Positions 1 to 9,237 of a stretch of DNA of 64,000 nucleotides are shown in pieces. The notes below the pieces were generated by a model, which worked only from the letters and a program-made list of their open reading frames with translations, was not told the DNA's origin and did not search any database. How positions within the stretch are numbered: position 1 is the stretch's first letter; each line of letters opens with the position of its first letter. The translations under genes and the position numbers were made by a program. The stretch covers positions 1-64,000 of the forward strand of contig CAMPIM010000002.1 of NCBI GenBank assembly GCA_946886365.1, in the 5' to 3' direction. This stretch comes from an uncultured Novosphingobium sp. (GTDB lineage Bacteria > Pseudomonadota > Alphaproteobacteria > Sphingomonadales > Sphingomonadaceae).

Positions 1-50
1 ACCCTTGCGGCGCGGGGGCTTGCATGGCGTTCGCCGTGTTGCGGATTACC

Positions 51-166
51 CCCCTCCCCCAAACCGGGGATCGGGCTGGGGAGAGGGGAATGAGGAAACG
101 GCGTCCTAACAGTCCCCTCTCCCGCCTTCGCTAAGCTCGGCACCCTCTCCCCTGAAGGGGAGAGGG
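51..166. repeat. GC-rich inverted-repeat hairpins downstream of greB
   Basis: A C-rich block at 51-59 pairs imperfectly with a G-rich block at 78-88. A perfect 10-bp stem with a TGAA tetraloop lies at 143-166 (arms CCCTCTCCCC and GGGGAGAGGG). No T-run follows on either strand, so a simple rho-independent terminator is unlikely. A similar CCCCTCC/GGAGGGG arrangement occurs at 16718-16834, which suggests a dispersed intergenic palindromic repeat. No gene is visible in 1-195. Confidence 0.6.
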
Positions 167-195
167 AATGGTTCGAACCCTTAACAAGCTTCGCG

Positions 196-678
196 TCACT
201 CCGGATAACCGATCTCCATCACCTCATATTCCTTTTCCCCGGCGGGCAGCACGACGCGGCGTAGATCACCCACCGCGGCATTGCGCAGGGCGCGCGCGAT
301 GGGGGAGCTCCAGCCAATCCGACCCGCGCTGGCGTCGGTTTCGTCATTGCCGACGATGGTGACGGTGCGGCGATTGTCGTCTTCGTCGGCGATCGTCACG
401 GTCGCGCCGAAGAAGACGCGGGTCTTGTCGGGTTGCTGACGAGGATCGACGACTTTCGCATCCTTCATCTTTTTTGACAGGCGGCGCAGTTGGCCGTCGA
501 TCTCACGCATGCGCTTGCGGCCGTATAGATAGTCGCCATTCTCACTGCGGTCGCCATTGCCCGCTGCCCAGCTGACGATCTCCACGATGCGGGGCCGCTC
601 GACGCCAAGCAACTGATCATATTCGGCGCGTAGCTTCGCAAAGCCTTCGGGGCTGATGTAATTGGGGTGAGGGGTCAT
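196..678 (-). CDS. greB: Transcription elongation factor GreB
   Basis: This 160-residue protein has the Gre layout. Residues 1-75 form the antiparallel coiled coil that enters the RNA polymerase secondary channel, and residues 80-160 form the FKBP-like domain. The acidic tip (D43, E46 in GDRSENGDY) would stimulate transcript cleavage in backtracked polymerase. The segment YGRKRMREIDGQLRRL is GreB-like rather than GreA-like. The ATG follows AGGA by about ten bases. The gene lies about 100 bp downstream of the transglycosylase gene on the same strand, separated by a repeat. The family is clear; the GreB versus GreA assignment is slightly less so. Confidence 0.9.
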   Translation of the reverse strand: MTPHPNYISPEGFAKLRAEYDQLLGVERPRIVEIVSWAAGNGDRSENGDYLYGRKRMREIDGQLRRLSKKMKDAKVVDPRQQPDKTRVFFGATVTIADEDDNRRTVTIVGNDETDASAGRIGWSSPIARALRNAAVGDLRRVVLPAGEKEYEVMEIGYPE

Positions 679-689
679 GACCGGACTTT

Positions 690-775
690 CCTATCCCTTC
701 GAATGCAGCTTGTCGAAGTCCTCATCTCAACGAAGAGAAGTGGGGGGCCTCGACAGGCTCAGCCCGAATGGAGAA
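690..775. repeat. Intergenic repeat of the 'cttgtcgaag / cctcgacagg' type
   Basis: Two arms, CTTGTCGAAG near 710 and CCTCGACAGGCTCAGCCCGAA near 747, form an imperfect inverted repeat between greB and the transglycosylase gene. Such palindromes are commonly dispersed between sphingomonad genes; that statement is from general knowledge. No other copy was noticed in this window, so repeat status is inferred. Confidence 0.4.
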
Positions 776-784
776 TAAGGGCGG

Positions 785-2875
785 TCAGCCCGGGGTTTGC
801 TTGCCCAGATATTTGGAGAGGGGGGTGTTCGAACCCCGGAAGCGGGCGCGTTCGGGATTCATCGCTTCATAGACGACCGCATTTTCGAGCACGCGCTGCA
901 CATAATTGCGCGTTTCGAAAAGCGGGATCTGCTCGATCCAGCGCAACATGTCGGCGCCCGGCAGGCGCGGGTCGCCATTGGCCGAAATCCAGCGGTTCAC
1001 ATTGCCGGGACCGGCATTATAGGCCGCGACGGCCAGCGGATAGCTGCCGCCATAATAGTTGAGCATGCGCTGGAAATAGGATGATCCGAGCATGATGTTG
1101 TAACTCGGGTCGTTGAGCGAGCCGGGATCATAGCCGAGGCCGAGCTTGCTCGCCTGTTCCCGCGCGGTGCCGGGCATAAGTTGCATCAGGCCGCGCGCGC
1201 CAGCGTGGCTGACGATCTGCCGGTCGAACTGGCTTTCCTGCCGGGCGATTGCATGCACCATCGTCCAGTTGGATTGCGCGGTCGGCGGCACGGGCACGCG
1301 GGGGAAGGCGCTTTCGCCATAGCCGGTGAGGCCGCTCGACACGGCGCGGCGGCCGACCATCACACCCATGTCGGGCCTGCCGATGCTCTTGGCGAGTTCG
1401 GCGGCGAGATAATGATCGCTGTCGCTATCGGCATTATTGGCGATGGCGCGGGCGAATTTGCTCTGATCTTCCCAATAGCCCATCTGCCCCAGCGCCTTCA
1501 CCGCGCGGACGACCGAGCGACTGGCAAAGGCGGTGCGATCGGCGGCGGAAATCTCCACGGCGCGTTCCACAAGGGCAGGCGCGGGCACCGGCTTTCCGAC
1601 GCGTTCCAGGGCAAGTTGGCCGTAGAATTGATCCGGGAACACCGAAGCCTGGGCGAAATAGCTGGTCGCGGTGGCCGTATCACCGGCTGCCAGCGCTGCG
1701 CGGCCTGCCCAATAATAGCCCTTTGACTGGGTCTGGGGGGATTTGGCAGCCGTTGCGTAGCGGCGGAACATCGCCGCCGCGTCCGCTGGTCGGTTTAGAT
1801 TGTAGAAGGCGGTCGTTCCCGCCAGCCAGGCGAGACTGGTATAGTCATCGCGCTCGCCGATCGGGCGGCTGGAAACGTCGGTGCCGGGCGCATAGGCGTC
1901 GTCGAGCTTGCTGGCGATGCCATAGGCGAAGCTCCACTGGCTGTCGTTGGCGGCGGCGCGCGCCTGGCCGAGCAATGTTTCATACCATTTTTCCGCGTTG
2001 CCCGGGCGGAAGGTCAGCTGGGGACGGTTGGCGAGATATTGCCGCGCGGCGATCCAGTTGCCCGTGTTCAACAGCCAGGTCGCCTTGTCCGCAACGAAGC
2101 CAGCGTCGGATATGCCGACCGGCTCCGCGACTTGCATCCGGGCGGCGGCGTCCGGCGCCTTCTGGCGGAAGGCGATACGCGCTTCGTAGACCGGCCGTCG
2201 CGTGGGCGTCACATAAGCGAGCATCCGTTGCGCCCCGGCGATGTCACCGCCCCACAGTAGCACGTCGGCGCGCTGATCATGGTCCGCACTCGTCCAGCTG
2301 CTGCCGAAGAGCGATAGCAGCCGAGCCTCGTCATCCGGCGAAAGCGTGCCGCCGACCCAGGCGCTGCGTGCGGCGATGCGGGCTTCGGGCATGCGGCCCA
2401 TCTGCATAAGCGCCAGCGCATTGCGCGCATGGCCGGTGGCGGTGCGCGCGGGGAAGCGGGCGAAGAAGGCCGTAACCTGACGCGGATCATAGCTGTTGGG
2501 ATTGATGCCGGTTTCCGCCAGCCGCCGCATCCGGTCCTCCCCCGGCCAACCGGGATTGGCGAGGATGAAACTGGCATAGGAGGAGAAGCCCAGGCCATCG
2601 CTCTGCTGCAACGCGCGCCACTGGCTGATCGTCGCGGAGATGGACGGATCGGACGCGACGCCGATTCGGCTGCTCACCTGATTCCAGGGCGATGGCTGAG
2701 GCGATGACTGAGTCGTGGCGGGCAGTTGCTGGACCACCGCGCCAGCCGGATAGGGCGTCGCAACGGGGGCTTCGGTCTGGGCGCTGGCGCCAGCGGTAAA
2801 AAGAAGAAGAGCGATCAAGGGCATGCGGACCATTGCTGTTTCGGGGCGGCGAGCTGACAGCCTACTGGACATCAT
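785..2875 (-). CDS. Soluble lytic murein transglycosylase (Slt type)
   Basis: It cleaves the MurNAc-GlcNAc bond of peptidoglycan with 1,6-anhydro ring formation in the periplasm. The 696-residue protein begins with a signal peptide (residues 1 to about 33, ending GASAQ). A long helical superhelix region follows, as in Slt70. The C-terminal SLT domain contains ARQESQFDR with catalytic Glu near residue 547, GLMQLMPGTA, and AAYNAGPGNV. The longer open frame was rejected because its extra N-terminus runs into dapA. The start at 2875 (ATGATG) has an AAGGA site. Its promoter region is shared with the divergent dapA. Confidence 0.9.
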   Translation of the reverse strand: MMSSRLSARRPETAMVRMPLIALLLFTAGASAQTEAPVATPYPAGAVVQQLPATTQSSPQPSPWNQVSSRIGVASDPSISATISQWRALQQSDGLGFSSYASFILANPGWPGEDRMRRLAETGINPNSYDPRQVTAFFARFPARTATGHARNALALMQMGRMPEARIAARSAWVGGTLSPDDEARLLSLFGSSWTSADHDQRADVLLWGGDIAGAQRMLAYVTPTRRPVYEARIAFRQKAPDAAARMQVAEPVGISDAGFVADKATWLLNTGNWIAARQYLANRPQLTFRPGNAEKWYETLLGQARAAANDSQWSFAYGIASKLDDAYAPGTDVSSRPIGERDDYTSLAWLAGTTAFYNLNRPADAAAMFRRYATAAKSPQTQSKGYYWAGRAALAAGDTATATSYFAQASVFPDQFYGQLALERVGKPVPAPALVERAVEISAADRTAFASRSVVRAVKALGQMGYWEDQSKFARAIANNADSDSDHYLAAELAKSIGRPDMGVMVGRRAVSSGLTGYGESAFPRVPVPPTAQSNWTMVHAIARQESQFDRQIVSHAGARGLMQLMPGTAREQASKLGLGYDPGSLNDPSYNIMLGSSYFQRMLNYYGGSYPLAVAAYNAGPGNVNRWISANGDPRLPGADMLRWIEQIPLFETRNYVQRVLENAVVYEAMNPERARFRGSNTPLSKYLGKQTPG

Positions 2876-2978
2876 CGCAATTCCATCCTTATCAGGCCCT
2901 GAACGACGCGCTATAGCGCGCCGAGGCCTACACTCGACAGTGTGCCCCGGAATGCCGGTGAATTGAAGGAGTTTGTTG

Positions 2979-3857
2979 ATGTTTTCCGGGTCGATTCCGG
3001 CACTGGTCACCCCTTTCCGCGACGGAGCCGTGGATGAGGCGGCATTTCGCGCGCTGGTGGATTGGCAGATCGAGGAGGGAAGCAGTGCCTTGGTGCCCTG
3101 CGGCACCACCGGCGAAAGCGCGACCATGACGGTCGAGGAGCATAATCGCGTCGTCGCGATCTGTGTCGATCAGGCCGCGGGCCGGGTGCCGGTGATCGCG
3201 GGCTGCGGGTCCAACGACACGCGAATCGCTCTGGAGCATATGTTCGCGGCGCAGGCGTCTGGCGCGGACGCGGCGCTGGTGGTCGCGCCTTATTATAACA
3301 AGCCGAACCAGGAAGGCGTCTATCAGCATTTCGCCTATCTGGCCGAGCGCTGTCAGCTGCCGATCGTCCTTTACAATGTGCCGAGCCGCACGATCACCGA
3401 CATTGGCGTGCCAGTGATCCACCGCCTGACGGAAGAATATCAGACGATCGTGGGCATAAAGGACGCCACCGGGAATCTGGGGCGGGTCACCGCGCAGCGG
3501 CTCGCCTGCCGGGATGATTTCTGCCAGCTGTCCGGCAATGACGAAACCGCGCTGGGATTTAACGCCATGGGGGGCAAGGGCTGCATCTCCGTCACGGCCA
3601 ATGTTGCTCCGCGTCTCTGCGCGGAGTTCCAGGCGGCTTGTGCGTCGGGTGATTGGGCTGGCGCACTGGCGCTACAGGACCGGCTCTACCCGCTGCACGA
3701 CGCATTGTTCAGCGATTCTTCACCCGGGCCGGTTAAATATGCGCTCAGCCGTGTGCGGTCTGACATGCCCGGTGAGTTGCGCCTGCCGATCACCTGGCCT
3801 TCGGAATCGAGCCGCGCCGCTGTCGATCGGGCTTTGGAAATTGCGGGTCTCGTCTAA
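2979..3857 (+). CDS. dapA: 4-hydroxy-tetrahydrodipicolinate synthase
   Basis: DapA condenses pyruvate with L-aspartate-4-semialdehyde, the first committed step to diaminopimelate and lysine, in the cytoplasm. The 292-residue length is normal for this (beta/alpha)8 aldolase. Visible motifs are CGTTGES (residues 41-47), the catalytic Tyr in LYNVPSRT near 132, and the Schiff-base Lys in GIKDATG near 161. The ATG at 2979 follows GAAGGA by eight bases; an in-frame TTG six bases upstream lacks such a site. It is divergent from the transglycosylase gene and followed 45 bp later by smpB on the same strand. Confidence 0.96.
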   Translation: MFSGSIPALVTPFRDGAVDEAAFRALVDWQIEEGSSALVPCGTTGESATMTVEEHNRVVAICVDQAAGRVPVIAGCGSNDTRIALEHMFAAQASGADAALVVAPYYNKPNQEGVYQHFAYLAERCQLPIVLYNVPSRTITDIGVPVIHRLTEEYQTIVGIKDATGNLGRVTAQRLACRDDFCQLSGNDETALGFNAMGGKGCISVTANVAPRLCAEFQAACASGDWAGALALQDRLYPLHDALFSDSSPGPVKYALSRVRSDMPGELRLPITWPSESSRAAVDRALEIAGLV

Positions 3858-3902
3858 ATGGGCTGCGGCCTTATATGGTGAAGTGAGTTAGTTAAGAGTC
3901 CC

Positions 3903-4385
3903 ATGGCCCGCCCCCGTCCCGAATTGTTCGACAAGAAGAAGATCGTCGCCGAGAACCGGCGCGCGCGCTTTGAATATTTCCTTGAGGATGTGTTCGAAGC
4001 GGGCATCGCGCTGCAAGGCACGGAGGTGAAATCACTCCGTTTCGGCGAGGGCAACATCGCCGAGAGCTATGCCGAGGTGAAGGGCGATCAGGTGTGGCTG
4101 GTCAACAGCAACATCCCCGAATTCAGCCACGGTAATCGCTATAATCATGAGCCCAAGCGGCCCCGCAAGCTGCTGCTGCACGAGCGGGAGATCGCGCGCA
4201 TGCATGGTGCGGTCGAGCGCAAGGGCATGACGCTCGTCCCCTTGAGCGTCTATTTCAACAGCCGTGGCAAGGCGAAGGTCGAGCTGGCGCTGGCCAAGGG
4301 CAAGAAGACGCACGACAAGCGTGAAACGATCAAGGAACGCGACTGGAAACGTGATCAGCAGCGCATCATGAAGGACCATCGCTGA
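3903..4385 (+). CDS. smpB: SsrA-binding protein SmpB
   Basis: SmpB binds tmRNA and delivers it to stalled ribosomes for trans-translation. The 160-residue protein has the family's oligonucleotide-binding beta-barrel core, with [20 protein letters not shown] and [20 protein letters not shown]. It ends in the basic tail ([12 protein letters not shown]) that enters the mRNA channel. The N-terminal [18 protein letters not shown] is also typical. Its TGA overlaps the ATG of the DUF2062 gene by one base (TGATG), implying translational coupling. Confidence 0.96.
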   Translation: MARPRPELFDKKKIVAENRRARFEYFLEDVFEAGIALQGTEVKSLRFGEGNIAESYAEVKGDQVWLVNSNIPEFSHGNRYNHEPKRPRKLLLHEREIARMHGAVERKGMTLVPLSVYFNSRGKAKVELALAKGKKTHDKRETIKERDWKRDQQRIMKDHR

Positions 4386-4993
4386 TGGGTCCCAAGGCGA
4401 GCATGGGCCGCCTTGCCCGCTGGTGGCATGCCAACGCGCCGACCCGTGAATCGCTGGAGGACAACCGCTTCATCGCCCCTGTGGCGCATCGCGTGTTGGA
4501 GCCGTCGTTGTGGCGCTTTACCCGCCGTTCCGTGCCGCGCGGCGTGGCATTGGGATTGCTGGTCGGGATATTCCTGCTGATCCCTGGCGTGCAGATTGCC
4601 GGGGCGGCGCTGCTGGCGTTGCCTTTCCGGGCCAATATTCCGCTGGCGGCGGCGATGACGTTTCTTTCCAATCCCGCGACGACACCGCTGTTCCTTATGG
4701 CGTCGGTATATATCGGCAACTGGTTCCTGGGCCGCAGCGCGGACGCTTCCGGTTTCATGGCGCTGGTCGATAAGCATGCGTCCATCCGCGAATGGTGCGG
4801 CTGGCTCTTTTCCGAAGCGGCACCCGCCATGCTGTTGGGGTTGGCGCTGATTTCGATCGCGTTTGCGGTGGTCGGATATTTCCTTGCCGACTGGATCTGG
4901 CGCCATCGGATGGGCCGGAAATGGCATGCGCGTAAATTGAGGATTGGCAAGCCACCCGAAAGCAGCGCATTGGAAGAAGTCGCCCGCGTTTGA
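4385..4993 (+). CDS. DUF2062 family inner-membrane protein
   Basis: The 202-residue protein has a basic N-terminus (WRFTRRSVPRGVALGL) followed by hydrophobic segments around residues 52-82, 87-112 and 137-168. The stretch FRANIPLAAAMTFLSNPATTPLFL is typical of DUF2062 proteins. The molecular role is not established. The gene is translationally coupled to smpB and precedes the CckA-like kinase by 44 bp, so all three may share a transcript. Family assignment is from recognisable sequence; any function would be a guess. Confidence 0.85.
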   Translation: MGPKASMGRLARWWHANAPTRESLEDNRFIAPVAHRVLEPSLWRFTRRSVPRGVALGLLVGIFLLIPGVQIAGAALLALPFRANIPLAAAMTFLSNPATTPLFLMASVYIGNWFLGRSADASGFMALVDKHASIREWCGWLFSEAAPAMLLGLALISIAFAVVGYFLADWIWRHRMGRKWHARKLRIGKPPESSALEEVARV

Positions 4994-5037
4994 CGCAGGG
5001 CGAATAGTCCAGGCGTTTTCAGGGGGAAGGCCGGCCG

Positions 5038-7461
5038 ATGGCCTCGCGCGTCAAAAGGGATGAGGAAGCGTGGACGGGCGAGCGCCCTTCCCGGCTGTCC
5101 CTGCCGCTGCTGATATTGGCGGCGCTGCTTTCGGCGGTTCTCGTCATTTATGCGACCGGCAACCCGGCTATGGCCACAGGGTTCGGCGCGATGATTCTTG
5201 CCATCGCTGCGCTGCTCAGCTGGTATCGGCGCATTTTTCCGGAAGAGGCGGCAGACGGCGAGGCGGTGCCGGATTGGACGGTAGCGCGCGCCGCCGCGGA
5301 TGCGTCCAACATGGCCATCGCGGTGACCGACCGGGCAGGGCGGCTTGTTTGCGCCAGTGACCTGTTCGGCGAATGGTTTCCCGGATTTCCGACGCCCCCC
5401 AATCTCACCGCTGAGCCTGGCCTGACGGAAAGCCTGAGCGCTGCCGCCCGCGCGGCCTGGCGCGATGGAGAGGCGCGGGTCGAAGGTGTGGCGCAGGGCG
5501 CTCTCCGGCTGGATGTCGATCTGTGCCGCACGGGCCGGTCGGAAGATTATCTGCTGTGGCGCTTTACCCCGGTTCGCCAGCCCAACGCGCTCGACGATGT
5601 GCACCGCCTGCTGACCGGGGACGCGGGGCGGCAGATGGGTGAGGCCGGGATCATGGCAGTCATGATCGGGGGTGAAGGGCGCATCCGCGCGGCGAACGGG
5701 GCTTTCCTGCTGCGTGCCGCTGGTAGGATCGACGCCAATATTACCGGCCGTGACTTTGCCGCCCATATGCGCGTCGATGACAAGGGGCGGCTATTTCTGG
5801 CGCGTGAGGAGTCGGGCGGGCTGCCGCTGCGGTTGCTGCAGGTGCCTTTGCGCCGGGCGGCTCAGCCTGCTGGTAGTCAAGTGGGCCAAGACGGTCCGAT
5901 GCTGCTGCTGCTGATCGATGAGCCAGCGGGCAGCGCGGGCGGTACATCGGCGCTTTCCTATATCGAAACGCTGCTGTCCCTGCTGCCCTTCGGCCTCGCC
6001 ATGGCGGATCGCGATGGTCGGGTGCTGTTCCTCAACAATGCCTTTTCCCGCGCGGCGGGGCTCAAGCGCAGCGAACGACCGAGCTATCCCGGCGATCTGG
6101 TCGTGCGAGAGGATCAGGCAGCGGTTGCCGACGCCGTGCGCCGCTTTGCCGTTGGCCCGCAAATGTCAGGCGATATCGCCATCAGGCTGCGCAACGAACC
6201 GGAGGAGCCGACGGCGCTGAGCCTGGCGGGCGTCCGGGGCCTTGGCGAGGCGGCGGTGCTGCTCAGCCTCAAGGATAATAGTGAGGAAAGCAAGCTCAAG
6301 CGGCAGGTCGCGCAGGCGACCAAGATGCAGGCGATCGGCCAGTTGGCTGGTGGCGTCGCGCATGACTTCAACAATATCCTGACCGCGATCATCGGCCATT
6401 GCGACCTGATGCTGATGCGCCATACGCCGGGCGACAGCGATTATGACGATATTCAGCAGATCAAGTCGAACAGCAACCGAGCGGCCGGGCTGACGCGCCA
6501 GCTGCTCGCTTTTTCGCGGCAGCAGACACTGCGTCCGCAGGTGCTGCAACTGCCCGACATCGTTGCCGACGTCTCCAACCTCTTGAAGCGCCTGCTGGGC
6601 GAGAGCGTGAAGCTGGAGGTGAGCCACGGCCGCAACCTGGGCGCGGTGCGTGCTGATCCGGGCCAACTGGAGCAGGTGATCGTGAACCTGGCGGTCAATG
6701 CGCGCGATGCGATGCCGGAGGGCGGCATCCTCAATATCCAGACCTATGCGGTTCCGGCCGGCAAGGTGCGCGAGATGCGGCAGGAGATATTGCCTGCCGC
6801 CGATTATACCGCGCTGCGGGTGTCGGACATGGGGCTTGGCATCCCGCCCGACATTCTTTCCAAGATATTCGAGCCCTTCTTCACTACCAAGGAATTAGGC
6901 AAGGGCACGGGGCTCGGCCTCTCGACCGTCTATGGCATCGTCAAGCAGTCGGGCGGCTATATCTTCGCAGAGTCTGAAATTGGCCGGGGAGCGAGCTTCG
7001 TTATATATCTGCCCGTCTATCAGGGCGCGGACATGGAGCAGGCGGTTCCCGCCAAGCTGCCGATCAAACGCAGCGAGACATGGGGCACGGGCACGGTATT
7101 GGTGGTCGAGGACGAGGATATGGTCCGCGCCGTCGCCGAACGCGCCCTTTCGCGTCAGGGCTACAAGGTGCTGACCGCCAATGATGGCGAGCAGGGGCTG
7201 GAGGTGCTGGCGAGCGGTGAGAAGATCGACCTGCTGATTTCCGACGTGGTCATGCCCAATATGGATGGCCCGTCCATGGTCGCGCGGGCACGGGATACGC
7301 ATCCCGACCTTCCCGTGCTGTTCATGTCGGGCTATGCCGAGGAGCAGCTGCGCAAGTCGATCGACCTTGCAAATGTCGCCTTCCTGCCAAAACCCTTTTC
7401 CGTCAGTCAGTTGGCGGAGGCCGCGCGGGACGCGCTGGCCATGGGCGCAGTGGCGGAATGA
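5038..7461 (+). CDS. cckA: CckA-like hybrid sensor histidine kinase
   Basis: The 807-residue membrane kinase has two hydrophobic segments near residues 21-65, PAS-like sensor regions (about 80-420), and a HisKA domain with phosphoacceptor His442 in GGVAHDFNNIL. The HATPase domain shows NLAVNARDAMPEGG, DMGLGIP and GTGLGLSTVYG. A C-terminal receiver (about 684-800) has Asp736 in SDVVMPNMDG and Lys in FLPKPF. This is the CckA layout. In Alphaproteobacteria CckA sends phosphate through ChpT to CtrA, controlling cell cycle and motility. No chpT or ctrA is in the window. The symbol rests on domain order and the HisKA sequence; a related hybrid kinase is the alternative. Confidence 0.85.
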   Translation: MASRVKRDEEAWTGERPSRLSLPLLILAALLSAVLVIYATGNPAMATGFGAMILAIAALLSWYRRIFPEEAADGEAVPDWTVARAAADASNMAIAVTDRAGRLVCASDLFGEWFPGFPTPPNLTAEPGLTESLSAAARAAWRDGEARVEGVAQGALRLDVDLCRTGRSEDYLLWRFTPVRQPNALDDVHRLLTGDAGRQMGEAGIMAVMIGGEGRIRAANGAFLLRAAGRIDANITGRDFAAHMRVDDKGRLFLAREESGGLPLRLLQVPLRRAAQPAGSQVGQDGPMLLLLIDEPAGSAGGTSALSYIETLLSLLPFGLAMADRDGRVLFLNNAFSRAAGLKRSERPSYPGDLVVREDQAAVADAVRRFAVGPQMSGDIAIRLRNEPEEPTALSLAGVRGLGEAAVLLSLKDNSEESKLKRQVAQATKMQAIGQLAGGVAHDFNNILTAIIGHCDLMLMRHTPGDSDYDDIQQIKSNSNRAAGLTRQLLAFSRQQTLRPQVLQLPDIVADVSNLLKRLLGESVKLEVSHGRNLGAVRADPGQLEQVIVNLAVNARDAMPEGGILNIQTYAVPAGKVREMRQEILPAADYTALRVSDMGLGIPPDILSKIFEPFFTTKELGKGTGLGLSTVYGIVKQSGGYIFAESEIGRGASFVIYLPVYQGADMEQAVPAKLPIKRSETWGTGTVLVVEDEDMVRAVAERALSRQGYKVLTANDGEQGLEVLASGEKIDLLISDVVMPNMDGPSMVARARDTHPDLPVLFMSGYAEEQLRKSIDLANVAFLPKPFSVSQLAEAARDALAMGAVAE

Positions 7462-7541
7462 ACTTCTTGAACGATCAGGCGTTTATGCTGGTCCGCGCGC
7501 CGATGATAAGATAGCGAGCGTAACGAAATAGGGGATCGCAC

Positions 7542-7898
7542 ATGTCGGACGGCAAGACCATCCTGGTGGTCGAGGATGAAGCGATGATCGGCATGATGCT
7601 GGAAGATTATCTCGAAACATTGGGATATCGCCTATATGCCATTGCCGTGTCGGTGGATGAGGCGTGTGAGCATGCGCGTCAGGGCGGCTTCGACGCCGCA
7701 TTGGTGGACTGCAATCTGCAGGGTGAGAAAAGCTGGCCGGTCGCGGACCTGCTGGCGCAAAGCGGCATCCCCTTTATTTTCGCGACAGGCGGCATGGCTG
7801 ATGACGTGCCGTCAGGGCATTCGGATCGGCCCACTTTGGCAAAACCTTATACGATTGGCGCCGTTGAGCGGGCGCTGACGAAGGTTCTTTCCGCTTAA
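7542..7898 (+). CDS. Single-domain response regulator, 'FAT GUY' type
   Basis: The 118-residue protein is a bare receiver domain with acidic pocket E11-D12, phosphoacceptor Asp56 (LVDCNLQ), Thr82 in FATGG and Lys101 in LAKPY. The FATG motif after beta-4 marks the alphaproteobacterial 'FAT GUY' regulators, some of which act with HWE or HisKA_2 kinases in the general stress response. With no output domain it must work by phosphotransfer or protein contact. It lies 80 bp downstream of the CckA-like kinase gene, but that kinase has an ordinary HisKA domain, so pairing is uncertain. The recA LexA box starts 14 bp after its stop. Confidence 0.85.
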   Translation: MSDGKTILVVEDEAMIGMMLEDYLETLGYRLYAIAVSVDEACEHARQGGFDAALVDCNLQGEKSWPVADLLAQSGIPFIFATGGMADDVPSGHSDRPTLAKPYTIGAVERALTKVLSA

Positions 7899-7911
7899 AT
7901 AGGAAATTTCC

Positions 7912-7926
7912 GTTCCCCTCTTGTTC
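7912..7926 (+). promoter_or_regulatory. LexA (SOS) box upstream of recA
   Basis: GTTCCCCTCTTGTTC matches the alphaproteobacterial LexA operator GTTC-N7-GTTC exactly. It lies 74 bp upstream of the recA ATG. The second half-site is also the left arm of a perfect palindrome, GTTCTTTGAGAAC, at 7923-7935. LexA bound here would repress recA until DNA damage. Confidence 0.88.
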
Positions 7927-8000
7927 TTTGAGAACAAAGCGGATACATGGTGGCCAAGGCGCCACTTAATCGGCGCTTCCGCTTGACAGGGGATAGGCCG

Positions 8001-9074
<1,074 letters not shown>

Positions 9075-9149
9075 GCACGGTTAACGCCTGCGGCCGGATC
9101 AGCCGCAGGATAGCCGCGCGGCTCTGCCCGCCTTTCGTTTCACGCACTG

Positions 9150-9188
9150 AAAAGGCCCGCCCGCGCATTTTCGCGGGGCGGGCCTTTT
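9150..9188 (+). terminator. Rho-independent terminator after recA
   Basis: AAAAGGCCCGCCCGCG and CGCGGGGCGGGCCTTTT form a long GC-rich stem around a short ATTTT loop, ending in a T-run. It lies 75 bp after the recA stop, and the symmetric A and T tracts could let it act on both strands, including the end of the convergent sulfotransferase gene. Confidence 0.85.
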
Positions 9189-9237
9189 ACCGTTATAGAA
9201 GGGCGAGGCTTGCTCAACAGGGCCAGATGAACATTGA

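Noticed and set aside
690..775. Short repeats considered as a CRISPR remnant
   Set aside because: There are only two inverted arms, no direct repeats with spacers and no cas genes in the window.
4366..5766. 466-codon minus-strand open frame over the DUF2062 gene and cckA start
   Set aside because: Overlaps two supported genes and has shadow-like composition without motifs.
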